Positions 17,603 through 25,710 of a DNA stretch of 64,000 bases are shown here, piece after piece. The DNA is taken from the NCBI RefSeq assembly GCF_042682545.1, contig NZ_JBHUHQ010000009.1, one strand, 5' to 3'. A program made the position numbers and the translations under genes. This DNA is from Ornithinibacillus salinisoli. Its GTDB lineage: Bacteria; Bacillota; Bacilli; Bacillales; Amphibacillaceae. The notes beneath the pieces were generated by a model. The model saw only the letters and a program-made list of their open reading frames with translations. It did no database searches and was not told the DNA's origin. Within the stretch, counting starts at the first letter, position 1. Each line of letters begins with the position of its first letter.

Positions 17603-18010
17603 TTGGATAAGACCCCACCATATAACAGGTTACTAGTAGCTTGTTTACTAACTTTATTGTTTTCTTTCATTTTTAAAGAAATATTACTCGAAAAGGAAGC
17701 ATCTGGAGATTTAAAAAACAACCTTCCTAAAGATTATATTACTATAGAGGGTTATGTTGTCTCTAAAAGAATTAACACAATATGGATAGCAGCTGAACCC
17801 CAAAGTATTGGAGAAAGAATAATAGGATTTTTTACTTCGAACTATGGTTCTGAGGTTACAATAGTATCAAGGCATAAAGATGTTGATAATAGTGAATTAT
17901 TTAGGGGTCTAAAAACCAACCAAAAGGTATTGGTTTATGGTGATCACTTAAGGGAATCTAATCCAGGTCAAATTTCTGCTTATCATGTAGAAGTAATGAA
18001 GAGTGACTAG
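17603..18010 (+). CDS. Membrane-anchored DUF3221-like protein
   Basis: A 135-aa protein with an N-terminal membrane segment (about residues 8-25) and then a small beta-barrel-like domain starting ITIEGYVVSKRINTIWIAAEP and ending QKVLVYGDHLRESNPGQISAYHVEVM. This layout matches the DUF3221/YobA type found in Bacillus. Function unknown. Start: TTG at 17603 has GGAAGGTG at the right distance; the in-frame GTG at 17594 is part of that site, so I reject it. A terminator follows; it is monocistronic. Confidence 0.7.
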   Translation: MDKTPPYNRLLVACLLTLLFSFIFKEILLEKEASGDLKNNLPKDYITIEGYVVSKRINTIWIAAEPQSIGERIIGFFTSNYGSEVTIVSRHKDVDNSELFRGLKTNQKVLVYGDHLRESNPGQISAYHVEVMKSD

Positions 18011-18040
18011 ATTTAGTTGAAAGTTTATATGAATTTGTAC

Positions 18041-18078
18041 AAAAAGAGGACAAAGAAAAGTCTTTGTTCTCTTTTTTA
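18041..18078 (+). terminator. Terminator after the DUF3221-like gene
   Basis: AAAAGAGGACAAAGA pairs with TCTTTGTTCTCTTTT (15 bp, one G-U pair) around AAAG, followed by T residues. Confidence 0.9.
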
Positions 18079-18235
18079 TGTGCGCTTCATTGCTGCTATC
18101 TAGGTTGAAGAAACGAATACGGATTTATTAAAGAGATTTTAAGAAATCAAAACAGAATCAAACCTACAGGCATGTGTTAAAATACCACATGAAAGGTTCA
18201 TTTATTTCCTGAAACGGCTTATGCTATTAGCCTTA

Positions 18236-19222
18236 TCAAGCAAATAAATGTGTACTATGGACACTTAGCTTTGCTTTAGGGTTCATGTATTTTTTGGCAT
18301 GATTTACTGCAACCGTTGCTTCTCCAAATCCTGTTGCTATGAGTTTCGGTTTCCCATCATAGGCACAGATATCTCCTGCTGCAAAGATTCCCGGAATATT
18401 GGTTTCCATTTGCCTATTTACATGTACTGCGTTTTTAACTGTCTCTAATCCCCATGATTTAATCGGACCGATATTGGTGATAAAGCCAAAATTAACAATG
18501 ACATGGTCAGCATCTAGTATATGCCTTTGATCTCCTTTGACCTCTTGGAGTACGATCTTCTCTATTTTTCCATTACTTCCAATAAGATTTTCCATTTCAT
18601 ATGGAGTGTATAGCCGAACAGATGATTGTTGCAGCATAGTTAAACTATGCTCATGGGCGCGAAAATCTTTCCGACGATGAATGAGGGTAACTTCCTTTGC
18701 TAATGGTTCTATTGCTAGGGACCAATCGACAGCTGAATCCCCTCCACCACAAATGAAGACACGTATCCCCTGGAATCGTGTGAGGTCTTTGACAAAATAA
18801 TGTAGTGATAGATCCTCAAATTGTGGTGCATTATCAATCTTTAGTTTCCGCGGCTGAAAGGCTCCTGCTCCAGCAGTTATAATGATGCTTTTAGAGTAAT
18901 GAGATCCTGTAGTTGATTTTAGGTGGAATAACCCGTTTTCTAGTTTTTCTACATGTTTAACAGATTCGTTTAAGCATATAGACGGTGAAAAAGTTTGAGC
19001 TTGCTTAAATAATTGGGCAACTAATTCTTTTGCTTTTATTTTAGGGAACCCTGCTACATCATAAATATACTTATCTGGATATAAAGCCGCTAACTGTCCA
19101 CCAACTTCTGGCATACTATCGATTATTTTAACGGATGCCTCTCTCATTCCTGCATAGAACGCTGTAAACAATCCAACAGGACCAGCACCAATAATGGTAA
19201 CATCAAATATTTCTTCCTTCAT
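18236..19222 (-). CDS. YumC-type ferredoxin/flavodoxin-NADP reductase, probable partner of the Paa epoxidase
   Basis: A 328-aa flavoprotein of the thioredoxin-reductase-like FNR class. FAD fingerprint GAGPVGLFTAFYAG is at the N-terminus, EVGGQL...YDVAGFP follows, the NAD(P)H fingerprint CGGGDSAVDW is in the middle, and the second FAD site GIFAAGDICAYDGKPKLIATG is near the end. There is no CxxC, so it is not a thioredoxin reductase. Start: AGGGAGGA places initiation at ATG 19222, nine codons inside the longest frame. It is divergent from paaY, and both promoters carry the same inverted-repeat operator as paaA. No paaE exists in the cluster, so I infer this enzyme feeds electrons to PaaABC. Confidence 0.9.
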   Translation of the reverse strand: MKEEIFDVTIIGAGPVGLFTAFYAGMREASVKIIDSMPEVGGQLAALYPDKYIYDVAGFPKIKAKELVAQLFKQAQTFSPSICLNESVKHVEKLENGLFHLKSTTGSHYSKSIIITAGAGAFQPRKLKIDNAPQFEDLSLHYFVKDLTRFQGIRVFICGGGDSAVDWSLAIEPLAKEVTLIHRRKDFRAHEHSLTMLQQSSVRLYTPYEMENLIGSNGKIEKIVLQEVKGDQRHILDADHVIVNFGFITNIGPIKSWGLETVKNAVHVNRQMETNIPGIFAAGDICAYDGKPKLIATGFGEATVAVNHAKKYMNPKAKLSVHSTHLFA

Positions 19223-19272
19223 TTTCCATATTCCTCCCTCATTTTTCATCTAATAATAGCATAATAATGGCA

Positions 19273-19331
19273 TGACGTTATACTAACGGATAATTTAATT
19301 ACGTTATATATAGAATATTTAAATAATACAA
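19273..19331 (-). promoter_or_regulatory. Promoter and putative PaaX operator of the YumC-type reductase gene
   Basis: On the minus strand: TTGTAT (19331-19326), 17-bp spacer, TATAAC (19308-19303). An inverted repeat TGACGTTA-TAC-TAACGGAT (19273-19291, written on the plus strand) lies just after the expected start site. It matches the repeat seen at three other promoters of the cluster. A lone half-site TTACGTTA is at 19299-19306. Confidence 0.6.
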
Positions 19332-19333
19332 AT

Positions 19334-19386
19334 TTGTCAACCAACCAAAAGTATTATTAAAATATTTATAACGTAAAAAATATGTT
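19334..19386 (+). promoter_or_regulatory. Promoter and putative PaaX operator of paaY
   Basis: TTGTCA (19334-19339), 18-bp spacer, TAAAAT (19358-19363). The operator-like TAACGTAA-AAA-ATATGTTA follows at about 19369-19387; it is the weakest of the four copies. Confidence 0.55.
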
Positions 19387-19420
19387 ATATTAAGTAAAAG
19401 TGGAGAAGGGGAGGAAGTAA

Positions 19421-19951
19421 ATGTTATATCGATACAAAAATTTCACACCGAAAGTACATGAAACGGCCTATATTGCCGATGGGGCAAAGGTAATTGGCGA
19501 TGTGGAAATCGGTGCATATTCCAGTGTTTGGTTTAATGTTGTCATAAGGGGAGATGAAGGTCCAATTCGAATTGGTGAACGTTGTAATGTACAGGACAAT
19601 TCGATGTGTCATTTATATGAGGAGTATCCCTTAACCCTAGAAGATGAAGTATCCATCGGGCATAATGCAATTATTCATGGCTGCACGTTAAGAAAAGGAG
19701 TTTTAGTCGGTATGGGGGCAACTGTATTAGACGGTGCGGACATTGGGGAATACTCCATCATTGGAGCGAACAGTCTCGTTCCATCGGGTAAAATTATTCC
19801 GCCAAGGTCACTTGTGCTTGGTTCACCTGGGAAGGTAGTTCGGACACTCACAGATAAGGATATGGCAATGATTGAGGAAACAATTGAAACATACGCAGAT
19901 AAAGGGCAGGAGTTTCAGCGACTGGAGATCTTAGAGAGAGTTTCGAAGTAG
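19421..19951 (+). CDS. paaY: Hexapeptide-repeat (gamma-carbonic-anhydrase-like) protein, PaaY type
   Basis: A 176-aa left-handed beta-helix protein with many isoleucine-patch hexapeptides (VIGDVEIGAYSSVWFNVVIRGD, SIGHNAIIHGCTLRKGVLVGMGATVLDG). The metal-binding His set of gamma-class carbonic anhydrases is present (SMCHLY, IGHNAIIHGC). In phenylacetate clusters PaaY acts as a thioesterase that releases CoA from toxic ring-cleavage intermediates. Position next to paaX and the shared operator support that name; by sequence alone a YtoA/YrdA-type protein is also possible. The start ATG has GGGGAGGA upstream. A 12-bp hairpin separates it from convergent paaX. Confidence 0.85.
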   Translation: MLYRYKNFTPKVHETAYIADGAKVIGDVEIGAYSSVWFNVVIRGDEGPIRIGERCNVQDNSMCHLYEEYPLTLEDEVSIGHNAIIHGCTLRKGVLVGMGATVLDGADIGEYSIIGANSLVPSGKIIPPRSLVLGSPGKVVRTLTDKDMAMIEETIETYADKGQEFQRLEILERVSK

Positions 19952-19964
19952 CGTAATTCATGAG

Positions 19965-19996
19965 AAATGGGTACTCTGCAGGAGGAGTACCCATTT
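19965..19996. terminator. Bidirectional terminator between paaY and paaX
   Basis: AAATGGGTACTC and GAGTACCCATTT form a perfect 12-bp stem with an 8-base loop between convergent genes. Confidence 0.85.
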
Positions 19997-20001
19997 GAAA
20001 G

Positions 20002-20844
20002 CTATTTTTGAATCGATGCACCCTGCTCAAAAACGGATTCAAAAAATTGCTTAGCTGGTTTCGCTAGCATATGATAATAATCATTGAATAATGTTGCAGC
20101 AGAATCTCCAAGCCATTTTTCCGGTAGAAGTTCCTGTGGAAGGCTCGGATCAACAAACAAAAATTTCCGATACTCATGGACTAGTAATGCACATTCTACA
20201 AAACAGGATCCATCAGTCATGTCGCCTTTTTCAAGCTTATTTTTATCAAGAATATATTTTTGACTATACTCTTGAATAAATTGAGAATATCGTTCATTTA
20301 TATTTTCCAAATCCCAACATTTTTCAACTAAGCTTTTATTGGAGTTCATCCCTTCGTTTATTGAACGGAAAAATGATACATAAGAAGAAATATCATACTT
20401 ATCAATTAAACTATGAACCTGTTCTTCCAAGGGATTTGGTGTAATCCAACAACTATTTGAAAGTAATCCAAAGCCACTCCAAACTAATTCTTTTCGCAGT
20501 TCATCCCTTAAGTGACGCTTTTCTTCTGGAATCGTATAAACGAGCATTCTCCACTCGCCATCCCAAGAAGGAGTTTCTGATTTATAAATACGTTTAGAAG
20601 CTTCCTCCATTCGTAATTTGCCACGTTCGGTTAGAGAGTAATAGCTTTTGTTTCCTCTTTTTTCAGATTCCACCCATCCTTGTTTACTCATACGTGAGAT
20701 AGCTGCTCGTACTGATTGTTCATTGTGACCGAATTCCTTTAACAATCGAATTAAACTTCCAATCCAGATTACATTTCCATAATGACGAATATAATCTCCA
20801 TATAATGTAAAAATCATTGATCGTGTATTGAATTGTTTTTCCAT
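20002..20844 (-). CDS. paaX: PaaX-family phenylacetyl-CoA-responsive repressor
   Basis: A 280-aa protein. The N-terminal winged helix (about residues 1-80) includes RSMIFTLYGDYIRHYG and SVRAAISRMSKQGWVESEKRGNKSYYSLTERG. The middle and C-terminal PaaX domains follow (WRMLVYTIPEEKRHLRDELRKELVWSGFG). Known PaaX proteins repress paa operons and release DNA when phenylacetyl-CoA binds. It lies between paaY (convergent) and paaA (divergent). Four matching inverted repeats in the cluster's promoters are its probable sites (inference). None is seen near its own start, so it may not be strongly autoregulated. The ribosome site is GAAAGGAAAG. Confidence 0.95.
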   Translation of the reverse strand: MEKQFNTRSMIFTLYGDYIRHYGNVIWIGSLIRLLKEFGHNEQSVRAAISRMSKQGWVESEKRGNKSYYSLTERGKLRMEEASKRIYKSETPSWDGEWRMLVYTIPEEKRHLRDELRKELVWSGFGLLSNSCWITPNPLEEQVHSLIDKYDISSYVSFFRSINEGMNSNKSLVEKCWDLENINERYSQFIQEYSQKYILDKNKLEKGDMTDGSCFVECALLVHEYRKFLFVDPSLPQELLPEKWLGDSAATLFNDYYHMLAKPAKQFFESVFEQGASIQK

Positions 20845-21013
20845 ACGCTTTCCTTTCTATGTATAAATACTATAAAGAATAGTGTACTACATAATAAAGA
20901 AATATTCACTAGATTCATGGGTTTTTATACTAAAATTTATACGGAATGAATAAATTTGTAACATGAACGACATAGCAATAATGTAAATATTTTTTAGAAA
21001 ATTTTATTTCTTC

Positions 21014-21060
21014 TTGAATATTATATAACATTTTGATACCATAACGTTACATAAACGTGA
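21014..21060 (+). promoter_or_regulatory. paaABCD promoter with putative PaaX operator
   Basis: TTGAAT (21014-21019), 17-bp spacer, TACCAT (21037-21042). The inverted repeat TAACGTTA-CAT-AAACGTGA (21042-21060) covers the expected transcription start, a position that would block RNA polymerase. Confidence 0.6.
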
Positions 21061-21075
21061 TAAGGGGAGAGTGCG

Positions 21076-22065
21076 ATGTATAACTATGTGGAGGATGGGG
21101 ATTCAAAGACATCTGCATATATGGAGGAAGATCAGGATAAATATGAACAATTTATAACTCGCATTGAAGCGGGTGAGAAAATTGAGGCGGATGATTGGAT
21201 GCCTGCAGAATATCGGCAAGCACTAATTAAACTGATCTCCATGCATGGAATAAGTGAAATTATGGGAGCATTACCTGAAAAGGAATGGGTTCCGAAAGCC
21301 CCAACATTACGACGAAAACTCGGAATTATGGCCAAAGTACAGGACGAGATGGGGCATGGGCAGTTACTGCTTCGGGTTGCAGAAGATTTGATGAAACCAT
21401 ATGGGAAGACGAGAGAGAATTTAATAGAGGATTTATTACAAGGAGATTTAAAGTTTCATAATGTCTTTCACATGCCGACAAAAACATGGGCGGACGCTGG
21501 TATGGTTGGCTGGTTGGTTGACGGGGCGGCAATTATGTCACAGACGAATATGTTGGATGCCTCTTACGGACCGTATCAGCGGGCCCTGCAACGCATTTGT
21601 CAGGAAGAGGTATTCCATGCGCAACATGGTGAAGCAATCATAATGGCATTGGCAGAAGGTACGGATCATCAACGGTTAATATTGCAAGAGTCATTAAATC
21701 GATGGTGGCCGGCATTATTAATGTTTTTCGGTCCTAGTTCAGCAACTACTACAGGTTCATCGAAACAGGATCTAATGATCAAATATCGCGTCAGAAAAAG
21801 TACTAATGAAGAGCTACGACAAGCATTTCTAGATAAATATTTACCACGCGTGTTTTCATTAGGATTAACCGTACCAGATGAAACGGTACATTATGATGAA
21901 GAAAAAGAAGAGTGGGTATACGAACAACCAGATTGGGATGAGTTTAAACAAATCATTCGCAATAAAGGTCCTAGGTCCAAGGAAAGATTGCGTTTACGGG
22001 AAATCGCGTATGAAAATAACCGTTGGGTACGCCAAGCTTTAGTACCAGAAACAATCGGATCTTAA
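21076..22065 (+). CDS. paaA: Phenylacetyl-CoA 1,2-epoxidase catalytic subunit PaaA
   Basis: A 329-aa diiron oxygenase subunit that epoxidises the aromatic ring of phenylacetyl-CoA. Carboxylate/His iron ligands are visible in VQDEMGHGQLL (about residue 93) and CQEEVFHAQHGEAI (about 180), with the PaaA signature DWMPAEYRQALIKLISMHG at the start. Normal PaaA is 309-330 aa. It is the first gene of the long operon running to 31330; paaB follows 21 bp later. The ATG has AAGGGGAG upstream. Works with PaaB, PaaC, PaaD and an electron-donating reductase. Confidence 0.97.
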   Translation: MYNYVEDGDSKTSAYMEEDQDKYEQFITRIEAGEKIEADDWMPAEYRQALIKLISMHGISEIMGALPEKEWVPKAPTLRRKLGIMAKVQDEMGHGQLLLRVAEDLMKPYGKTRENLIEDLLQGDLKFHNVFHMPTKTWADAGMVGWLVDGAAIMSQTNMLDASYGPYQRALQRICQEEVFHAQHGEAIIMALAEGTDHQRLILQESLNRWWPALLMFFGPSSATTTGSSKQDLMIKYRVRKSTNEELRQAFLDKYLPRVFSLGLTVPDETVHYDEEKEEWVYEQPDWDEFKQIIRNKGPRSKERLRLREIAYENNRWVRQALVPETIGS

Positions 22066-22086
22066 TGGTGTAAAGGGGGTAACGAG

Positions 22087-22440
22087 ATGGCTAATGAATC
22101 GAATTTTTACCAAGTATATGAGGTTTTCAGTAGACGCGGGAAAAAAGCGGCCATGCAGCACCAATTTAGTTTACTTGCACCAAATGAAGAAATGGCACTA
22201 AGTATGGCACAAGAAAATTTTATGCGCCGTGAGGAAGTAATTGACGTCTGGGTTGTTAAACAGGATGCAGTAAGAAAAATGACAAGTGAGGAACGCCAAC
22301 AATGGACGAAACGATTGGATAATAAAGACTATCGGACAACAAAAGGGTATGGTTATTTGCGACAGAAGTGGAAGGAAAAAGAACAAGGCATGTTAGATGA
22401 GAAAGAGATTTTATCCTGGAAAGAGGTGGGGAAAAAGTGA
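22087..22440 (+). CDS. paaB: Phenylacetyl-CoA epoxidase subunit PaaB
   Basis: A 117-aa small structural subunit. FYQVYEVFSRRGKKAAMQHQ and NFMRREEVIDVWVVKQDAV are PaaB hallmarks. It has no catalytic metal site; it bridges PaaAC heterodimers. Its last four bases overlap the GTG start of paaC (GTGA), so the two are translationally coupled. The last ~30 residues are a charged tail that is longer than in E. coli PaaB (95 aa). Confidence 0.95.
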   Translation: MANESNFYQVYEVFSRRGKKAAMQHQFSLLAPNEEMALSMAQENFMRREEVIDVWVVKQDAVRKMTSEERQQWTKRLDNKDYRTTKGYGYLRQKWKEKEQGMLDEKEILSWKEVGKK

Positions 22441-23252
22441 CGGTAATAGAAACGGCAGAACAAGCAAAACAAGATGCATCCTACCTAAAGGCGATAACAG
22501 AATTGCTATACCAGTTAGCAGATGATGATTTCATCATATCATTTCGTGGTTCAGAATGGTTAGGCCTGGCTCCACATATTGAAGAGGATGTTGCTTTCTC
22601 ATCCATTACGCAAAATACGATGGGTCACGCAGTAATGTATTATGGCCTTTTAGAAGAGCTGGGAGTAGGAAAGGCTGATGCATTAGCACATGAGCGTGGA
22701 CCTGAACAAAGAAGAAATGGAATATATTTAGAAAAACGTAATGGGGAAGGTTCCTATTTGGAGGAGCCGTATTATGATTGGGCATTGGCAGTTGTTCGTA
22801 ACTATTTCTATGAAGCGCTTAAAAAAGTTAAATTGGAAGCGGTTTCAGATGGCTCATATAAACCGCTCGCAAATGTTGCCAAAAAAGCACTCATGGAACA
22901 AACCTACCATTTAGCACACTGGAAAATGTGGATGAACCAATTACAACATGCAACAGATGATGCTCGTGAGCGTATACAACAACGAGTAGAAGAAGCTTGG
23001 AGCGAATTTGAAGATGTGCTGGAGCTTGGGAGGTTTGGTCCAGACATGGTAATGCATAAGCTGATTTCAAGCGAAGAATATTTGAAGGAGGCATGGTTAA
23101 AAGAGGTGAGTGTGGTACTAGTAAATACACCTTCAACACCACTAGGAAAGAAGTATGGCAGTGGAAGAAACGGTGATCACACCACAGACCTAGAACAAGC
23201 GTCACAAATTTTTGCGGAGGTCTATAACAGTGATAAATCTGCTGTGTGGTAA
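22437..23252 (+). CDS. paaC: Phenylacetyl-CoA epoxidase structural subunit PaaC
   Basis: A 271-aa helical protein related to PaaA that has lost the metal site. Diagnostic segments are DDFIISFRGSEWLGLAPHIEEDVAFSSI and TYHLAHWKMWMNQL. It forms the stable PaaAC core. GTG start at 22437, inside the paaB stop, with AAGAGGTGGGG as ribosome site. paaD follows 21 bp later. Confidence 0.95.
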   Translation: MTVIETAEQAKQDASYLKAITELLYQLADDDFIISFRGSEWLGLAPHIEEDVAFSSITQNTMGHAVMYYGLLEELGVGKADALAHERGPEQRRNGIYLEKRNGEGSYLEEPYYDWALAVVRNYFYEALKKVKLEAVSDGSYKPLANVAKKALMEQTYHLAHWKMWMNQLQHATDDARERIQQRVEEAWSEFEDVLELGRFGPDMVMHKLISSEEYLKEAWLKEVSVVLVNTPSTPLGKKYGSGRNGDHTTDLEQASQIFAEVYNSDKSAVW

Positions 23253-23273
23253 AGCTTTAGAGGAGGTGATAAC

Positions 23274-23774
23274 GTGAACGACTTACAAAGAATTGAAGAA
23301 ATTCGTTCCGTTCTACTAACCGTAGATGATCCTGAGCTACCCTCCGTTAGTGTCCTGGACCTAGGAATGGTTCATGATGTCATGATAGAAGGAAGTGATG
23401 TTTTCATTACAATGGTACCAACTTTTGCAGGATGCCCTGCATTAGATTTCATAGAAATTAATGTCAAAAAAGCAATTGAAAAAGTGAGTTGGGTTGCAAC
23501 TTGTGCTGTGCACTTCACATTCGACCATCCTTGGTCAACAGATGCCATTACCGAACGTGGAAAAGTACAGTTAAAGAAGCATGGTATTTCACCACCACCA
23601 GAAGATTATCAACCCGGAGATGTGTGGACGGTAAATTGTCCATTTTGTGGATCCGATTATACATCAATGGAAAATGTATTTGGACCAACAGCTTGTCGTA
23701 GTATTTTATATTGTAGTTCTTGCAGAAATCCGTTTGAAGCGATGAAACCAGTTGTTAGTCTAACAAAATCTTAA
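23274..23774 (+). CDS. paaD: PaaD, Fe-S maturation factor for the epoxidase (MIP18/DUF59)
   Basis: A 166-aa protein. The N-terminal MIP18 domain (VLLTVDDPELPSVSVLDLGMVHDV, then PTFAGCPALDFI) is followed by a C-terminal zinc/iron ribbon with two CxxC pairs (CPFCGSDYT and CSSCRNPF). PaaD is thought to assemble metal or Fe-S cofactors for the PaaA/PaaE system. GTG start after a strong AGGAGGTGATAAC. In most clusters paaE (a ferredoxin-reductase-like electron donor) follows; here it is absent and an EthD-family gene follows instead. Confidence 0.95.
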   Translation: MNDLQRIEEIRSVLLTVDDPELPSVSVLDLGMVHDVMIEGSDVFITMVPTFAGCPALDFIEINVKKAIEKVSWVATCAVHFTFDHPWSTDAITERGKVQLKKHGISPPPEDYQPGDVWTVNCPFCGSDYTSMENVFGPTACRSILYCSSCRNPFEAMKPVVSLTKS

Positions 23775-23794
23775 GTAGAAAAGGAGTTTGAAGA

Positions 23795-24100
23795 ATGGTT
23801 AAATTAATTGCTTTATACAAGCAACCAGAAGATCAAGAAAAGTTTGATGAACACTATTTTAACACCCACGCACCTATTACAAGAAAGATTCCTGGGTTAA
23901 GAGATATGAAGGTTACAAAAATTGTTGGGTCGCCAATGGGAAAAAGCGACTATTACTTGCTTTGCGAAATGTATTATGACGACCATGAATCCCTGCAAAA
24001 GGCAATGAGAACCGACGAGGGAAAAGCTTCTGGAAAAGACGTTATGCAGTTTGCAGGGGATATTGTAACTCTTATGATCGGTGAGGAAATCGATGAATAA
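23795..24100 (+). CDS. EthD-family small protein
   Basis: A 101-aa ferredoxin-like alpha/beta-barrel dimeric protein. Signature: KLIALYKQPEDQEKFDEHYFNTHAPITRKIPGL. EthD proteins occur beside oxygenases and ring-degrading enzymes, but their role is poorly defined; related small proteins bind or isomerise reactive intermediates. It sits exactly where paaE would be expected and overlaps the next start by eight bases. It does not carry flavin or Fe-S motifs, so it cannot replace PaaE as reductase. Confidence 0.9.
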   Translation: MVKLIALYKQPEDQEKFDEHYFNTHAPITRKIPGLRDMKVTKIVGSPMGKSDYYLLCEMYYDDHESLQKAMRTDEGKASGKDVMQFAGDIVTLMIGEEIDE

Positions 24101-24866
24101 AGAACATATCAACGTTTGGGAAGAAGATCGAATTGGTATTATTCAGTTGAATCGTCCCAAAGCGCTGAATGCAATTAATCGGAAGATGGTAGATGAGATT
24201 GTTGATCAAATGCAAGCCTTTGACCAAGAGGATCAAATTCGGGTCATTTTGATTAAAGGTGATAACCGTGCCTTTGCTGCTGGTGCAGATATAGAGGAAA
24301 TGATGGAAGAAACGCCACTATCCCTTGAACTTTTGGATCCATTTGCAGTATGGGATAAGATTAGTCTCATTAAAAAGCCGACTATTGCTGCTGTGAATGG
24401 TTTTGCTTTAGGTGGTGGATTCGAACTTGCACTTCATTGTGATTTAATTATTGCCGCAGAAGATGCAACGTTTGGTTTTCCAGAAATAAAACTCGGTGTA
24501 ATGCCAGGAGCTGGTGGTACACAATTTTTAACTAAGGCAATGGGACGTCGAAAAGCACTTGAATGGATTTGGCTAGGGGAACCAATGTCAGCTCGAGAGG
24601 CATTACATTATGGCGTTATTAATAGAATAGTAGCTCCTGAATTAGTAGATGAAGAAGCGATAAGACTAGCAAGACAGCTTTCCAATCAAGCTCCAATCTC
24701 TTTACGGTTAATCAAGGAAGCAGTGCAAGCAGCGGAAGATCAAAGTTTATTGGAAGGGAAAAAAATTGAGCGAAAAAACTTCTATGTAGCCTTTGCATCC
24801 GAAGATCAAAACGAGGGTATGCGGGCATTTAAAGAAAAACGTCCTCCTCATTTTAAAGGAGTGTAA
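24093..24866 (+). CDS. Enoyl-CoA hydratase of the paa operon (PaaF-like)
   Basis: A 257-aa crotonase. The oxyanion-hole segment AFAAGADIEEM and GGGFELALHCDLIIA are present, and both catalytic Glu residues are kept (GFPEIKLGVMPGAGG and RKALEW). This fits a true hydratase such as PaaF (2,3-dehydroadipyl-CoA hydration). Start: ATG 24093 with GGTGAGGAA upstream; the in-frame GTG at 24081 lies in that site. It is one of three crotonases in the operon; the other at 29486 could equally be PaaF, so no symbol is given. Confidence 0.88.
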   Translation: MNKEHINVWEEDRIGIIQLNRPKALNAINRKMVDEIVDQMQAFDQEDQIRVILIKGDNRAFAAGADIEEMMEETPLSLELLDPFAVWDKISLIKKPTIAAVNGFALGGGFELALHCDLIIAAEDATFGFPEIKLGVMPGAGGTQFLTKAMGRRKALEWIWLGEPMSAREALHYGVINRIVAPELVDEEAIRLARQLSNQAPISLRLIKEAVQAAEDQSLLEGKKIERKNFYVAFASEDQNEGMRAFKEKRPPHFKGV

Positions 24867-24868
24867 CG

Positions 24869-25645
24869 ATGGATTTTAAGACAATAGTGTACGAAGTGAA
24901 AGAGAGTATCGCTACGATTACCTTAAACCGACCTTCCGCTTATAATGCAATAACTGCTGAAATGAATATGGAAATAACAAAGGCATTAAAAATGGGAAAT
25001 AGAGATGAATCCGTCCGATGCATTGTTATCACAGGGAATGGAAAAGCATTTTGTTCCGGGCAAGATTTAGCAGGAGTAGATGAGGAAACGAACCATGCAA
25101 CCTTTTTGCGAGAACGTTACCATCCTATGTTAAAAGCAATGAAGCAAACACATAAGCCAATTGTTGCCGCGATTAACGGTACGGCTGCGGGAGCGGGTAT
25201 GAGTTTGGCATTAGCTGCTGATTATCGACTAATGCAACCGAATGCTAAGTTTGTCAGTGCTTTCCTAAATGTCGGTTTAATACCAGACTCCGGTTTTTTA
25301 TATATGCTGCCTCGATTAGTTGGTTATGCGAATGCGCTGGAGATTTCTACGATTGATAAACCAATTACTGGAGAGGAAGCATCAGGAATCGGTCTTGTGA
25401 CCAAAGTGATTAACCCTACGGAGTGGGAAGAAGAAGTTTGGGCTTTTGCTAAACAATTGGCAGAACTCCCTACAACTTCGTTTTCATTAATAAAACGATA
25501 TATGATCGATGGGATGCATAGTGAATTAGATGTGTTTTTAGAGCAAGAAGCACATGCTCAACGCATTGCCGGTCTAACGAAAGACCACCAAGAGGGGTTA
25601 AGGGCATTTGTTGAGAGACGGAAACCAAACTTTTCTGGTAAATAA
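24869..25645 (+). CDS. paaG: 1,2-epoxyphenylacetyl-CoA isomerase (PaaG)
   Basis: A 258-aa crotonase that converts the ring epoxide to oxepin-CoA. PaaG features: AFCSGQDLAGV (oxyanion hole), a replaced first hydratase Glu (SAFLNVGLIPDSGFLYMLPRLVG) and a conserved Asp in IPDSG, the pattern of isomerases rather than hydratases. Two bases separate it from the preceding crotonase gene, whose coding end supplies the ribosome site GGAGTG. Confident call, since the IPDSG and GQDL motifs are characteristic. Confidence 0.92.
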   Translation: MDFKTIVYEVKESIATITLNRPSAYNAITAEMNMEITKALKMGNRDESVRCIVITGNGKAFCSGQDLAGVDEETNHATFLRERYHPMLKAMKQTHKPIVAAINGTAAGAGMSLALAADYRLMQPNAKFVSAFLNVGLIPDSGFLYMLPRLVGYANALEISTIDKPITGEEASGIGLVTKVINPTEWEEEVWAFAKQLAELPTTSFSLIKRYMIDGMHSELDVFLEQEAHAQRIAGLTKDHQEGLRAFVERRKPNFSGK

Positions 25646-25710
25646 AATAAATTAAACAGAGCTATGCATAAGTAGTTTTTTTTAGAAAAATAAGAGGAGG
25701 TAAAACAAAT

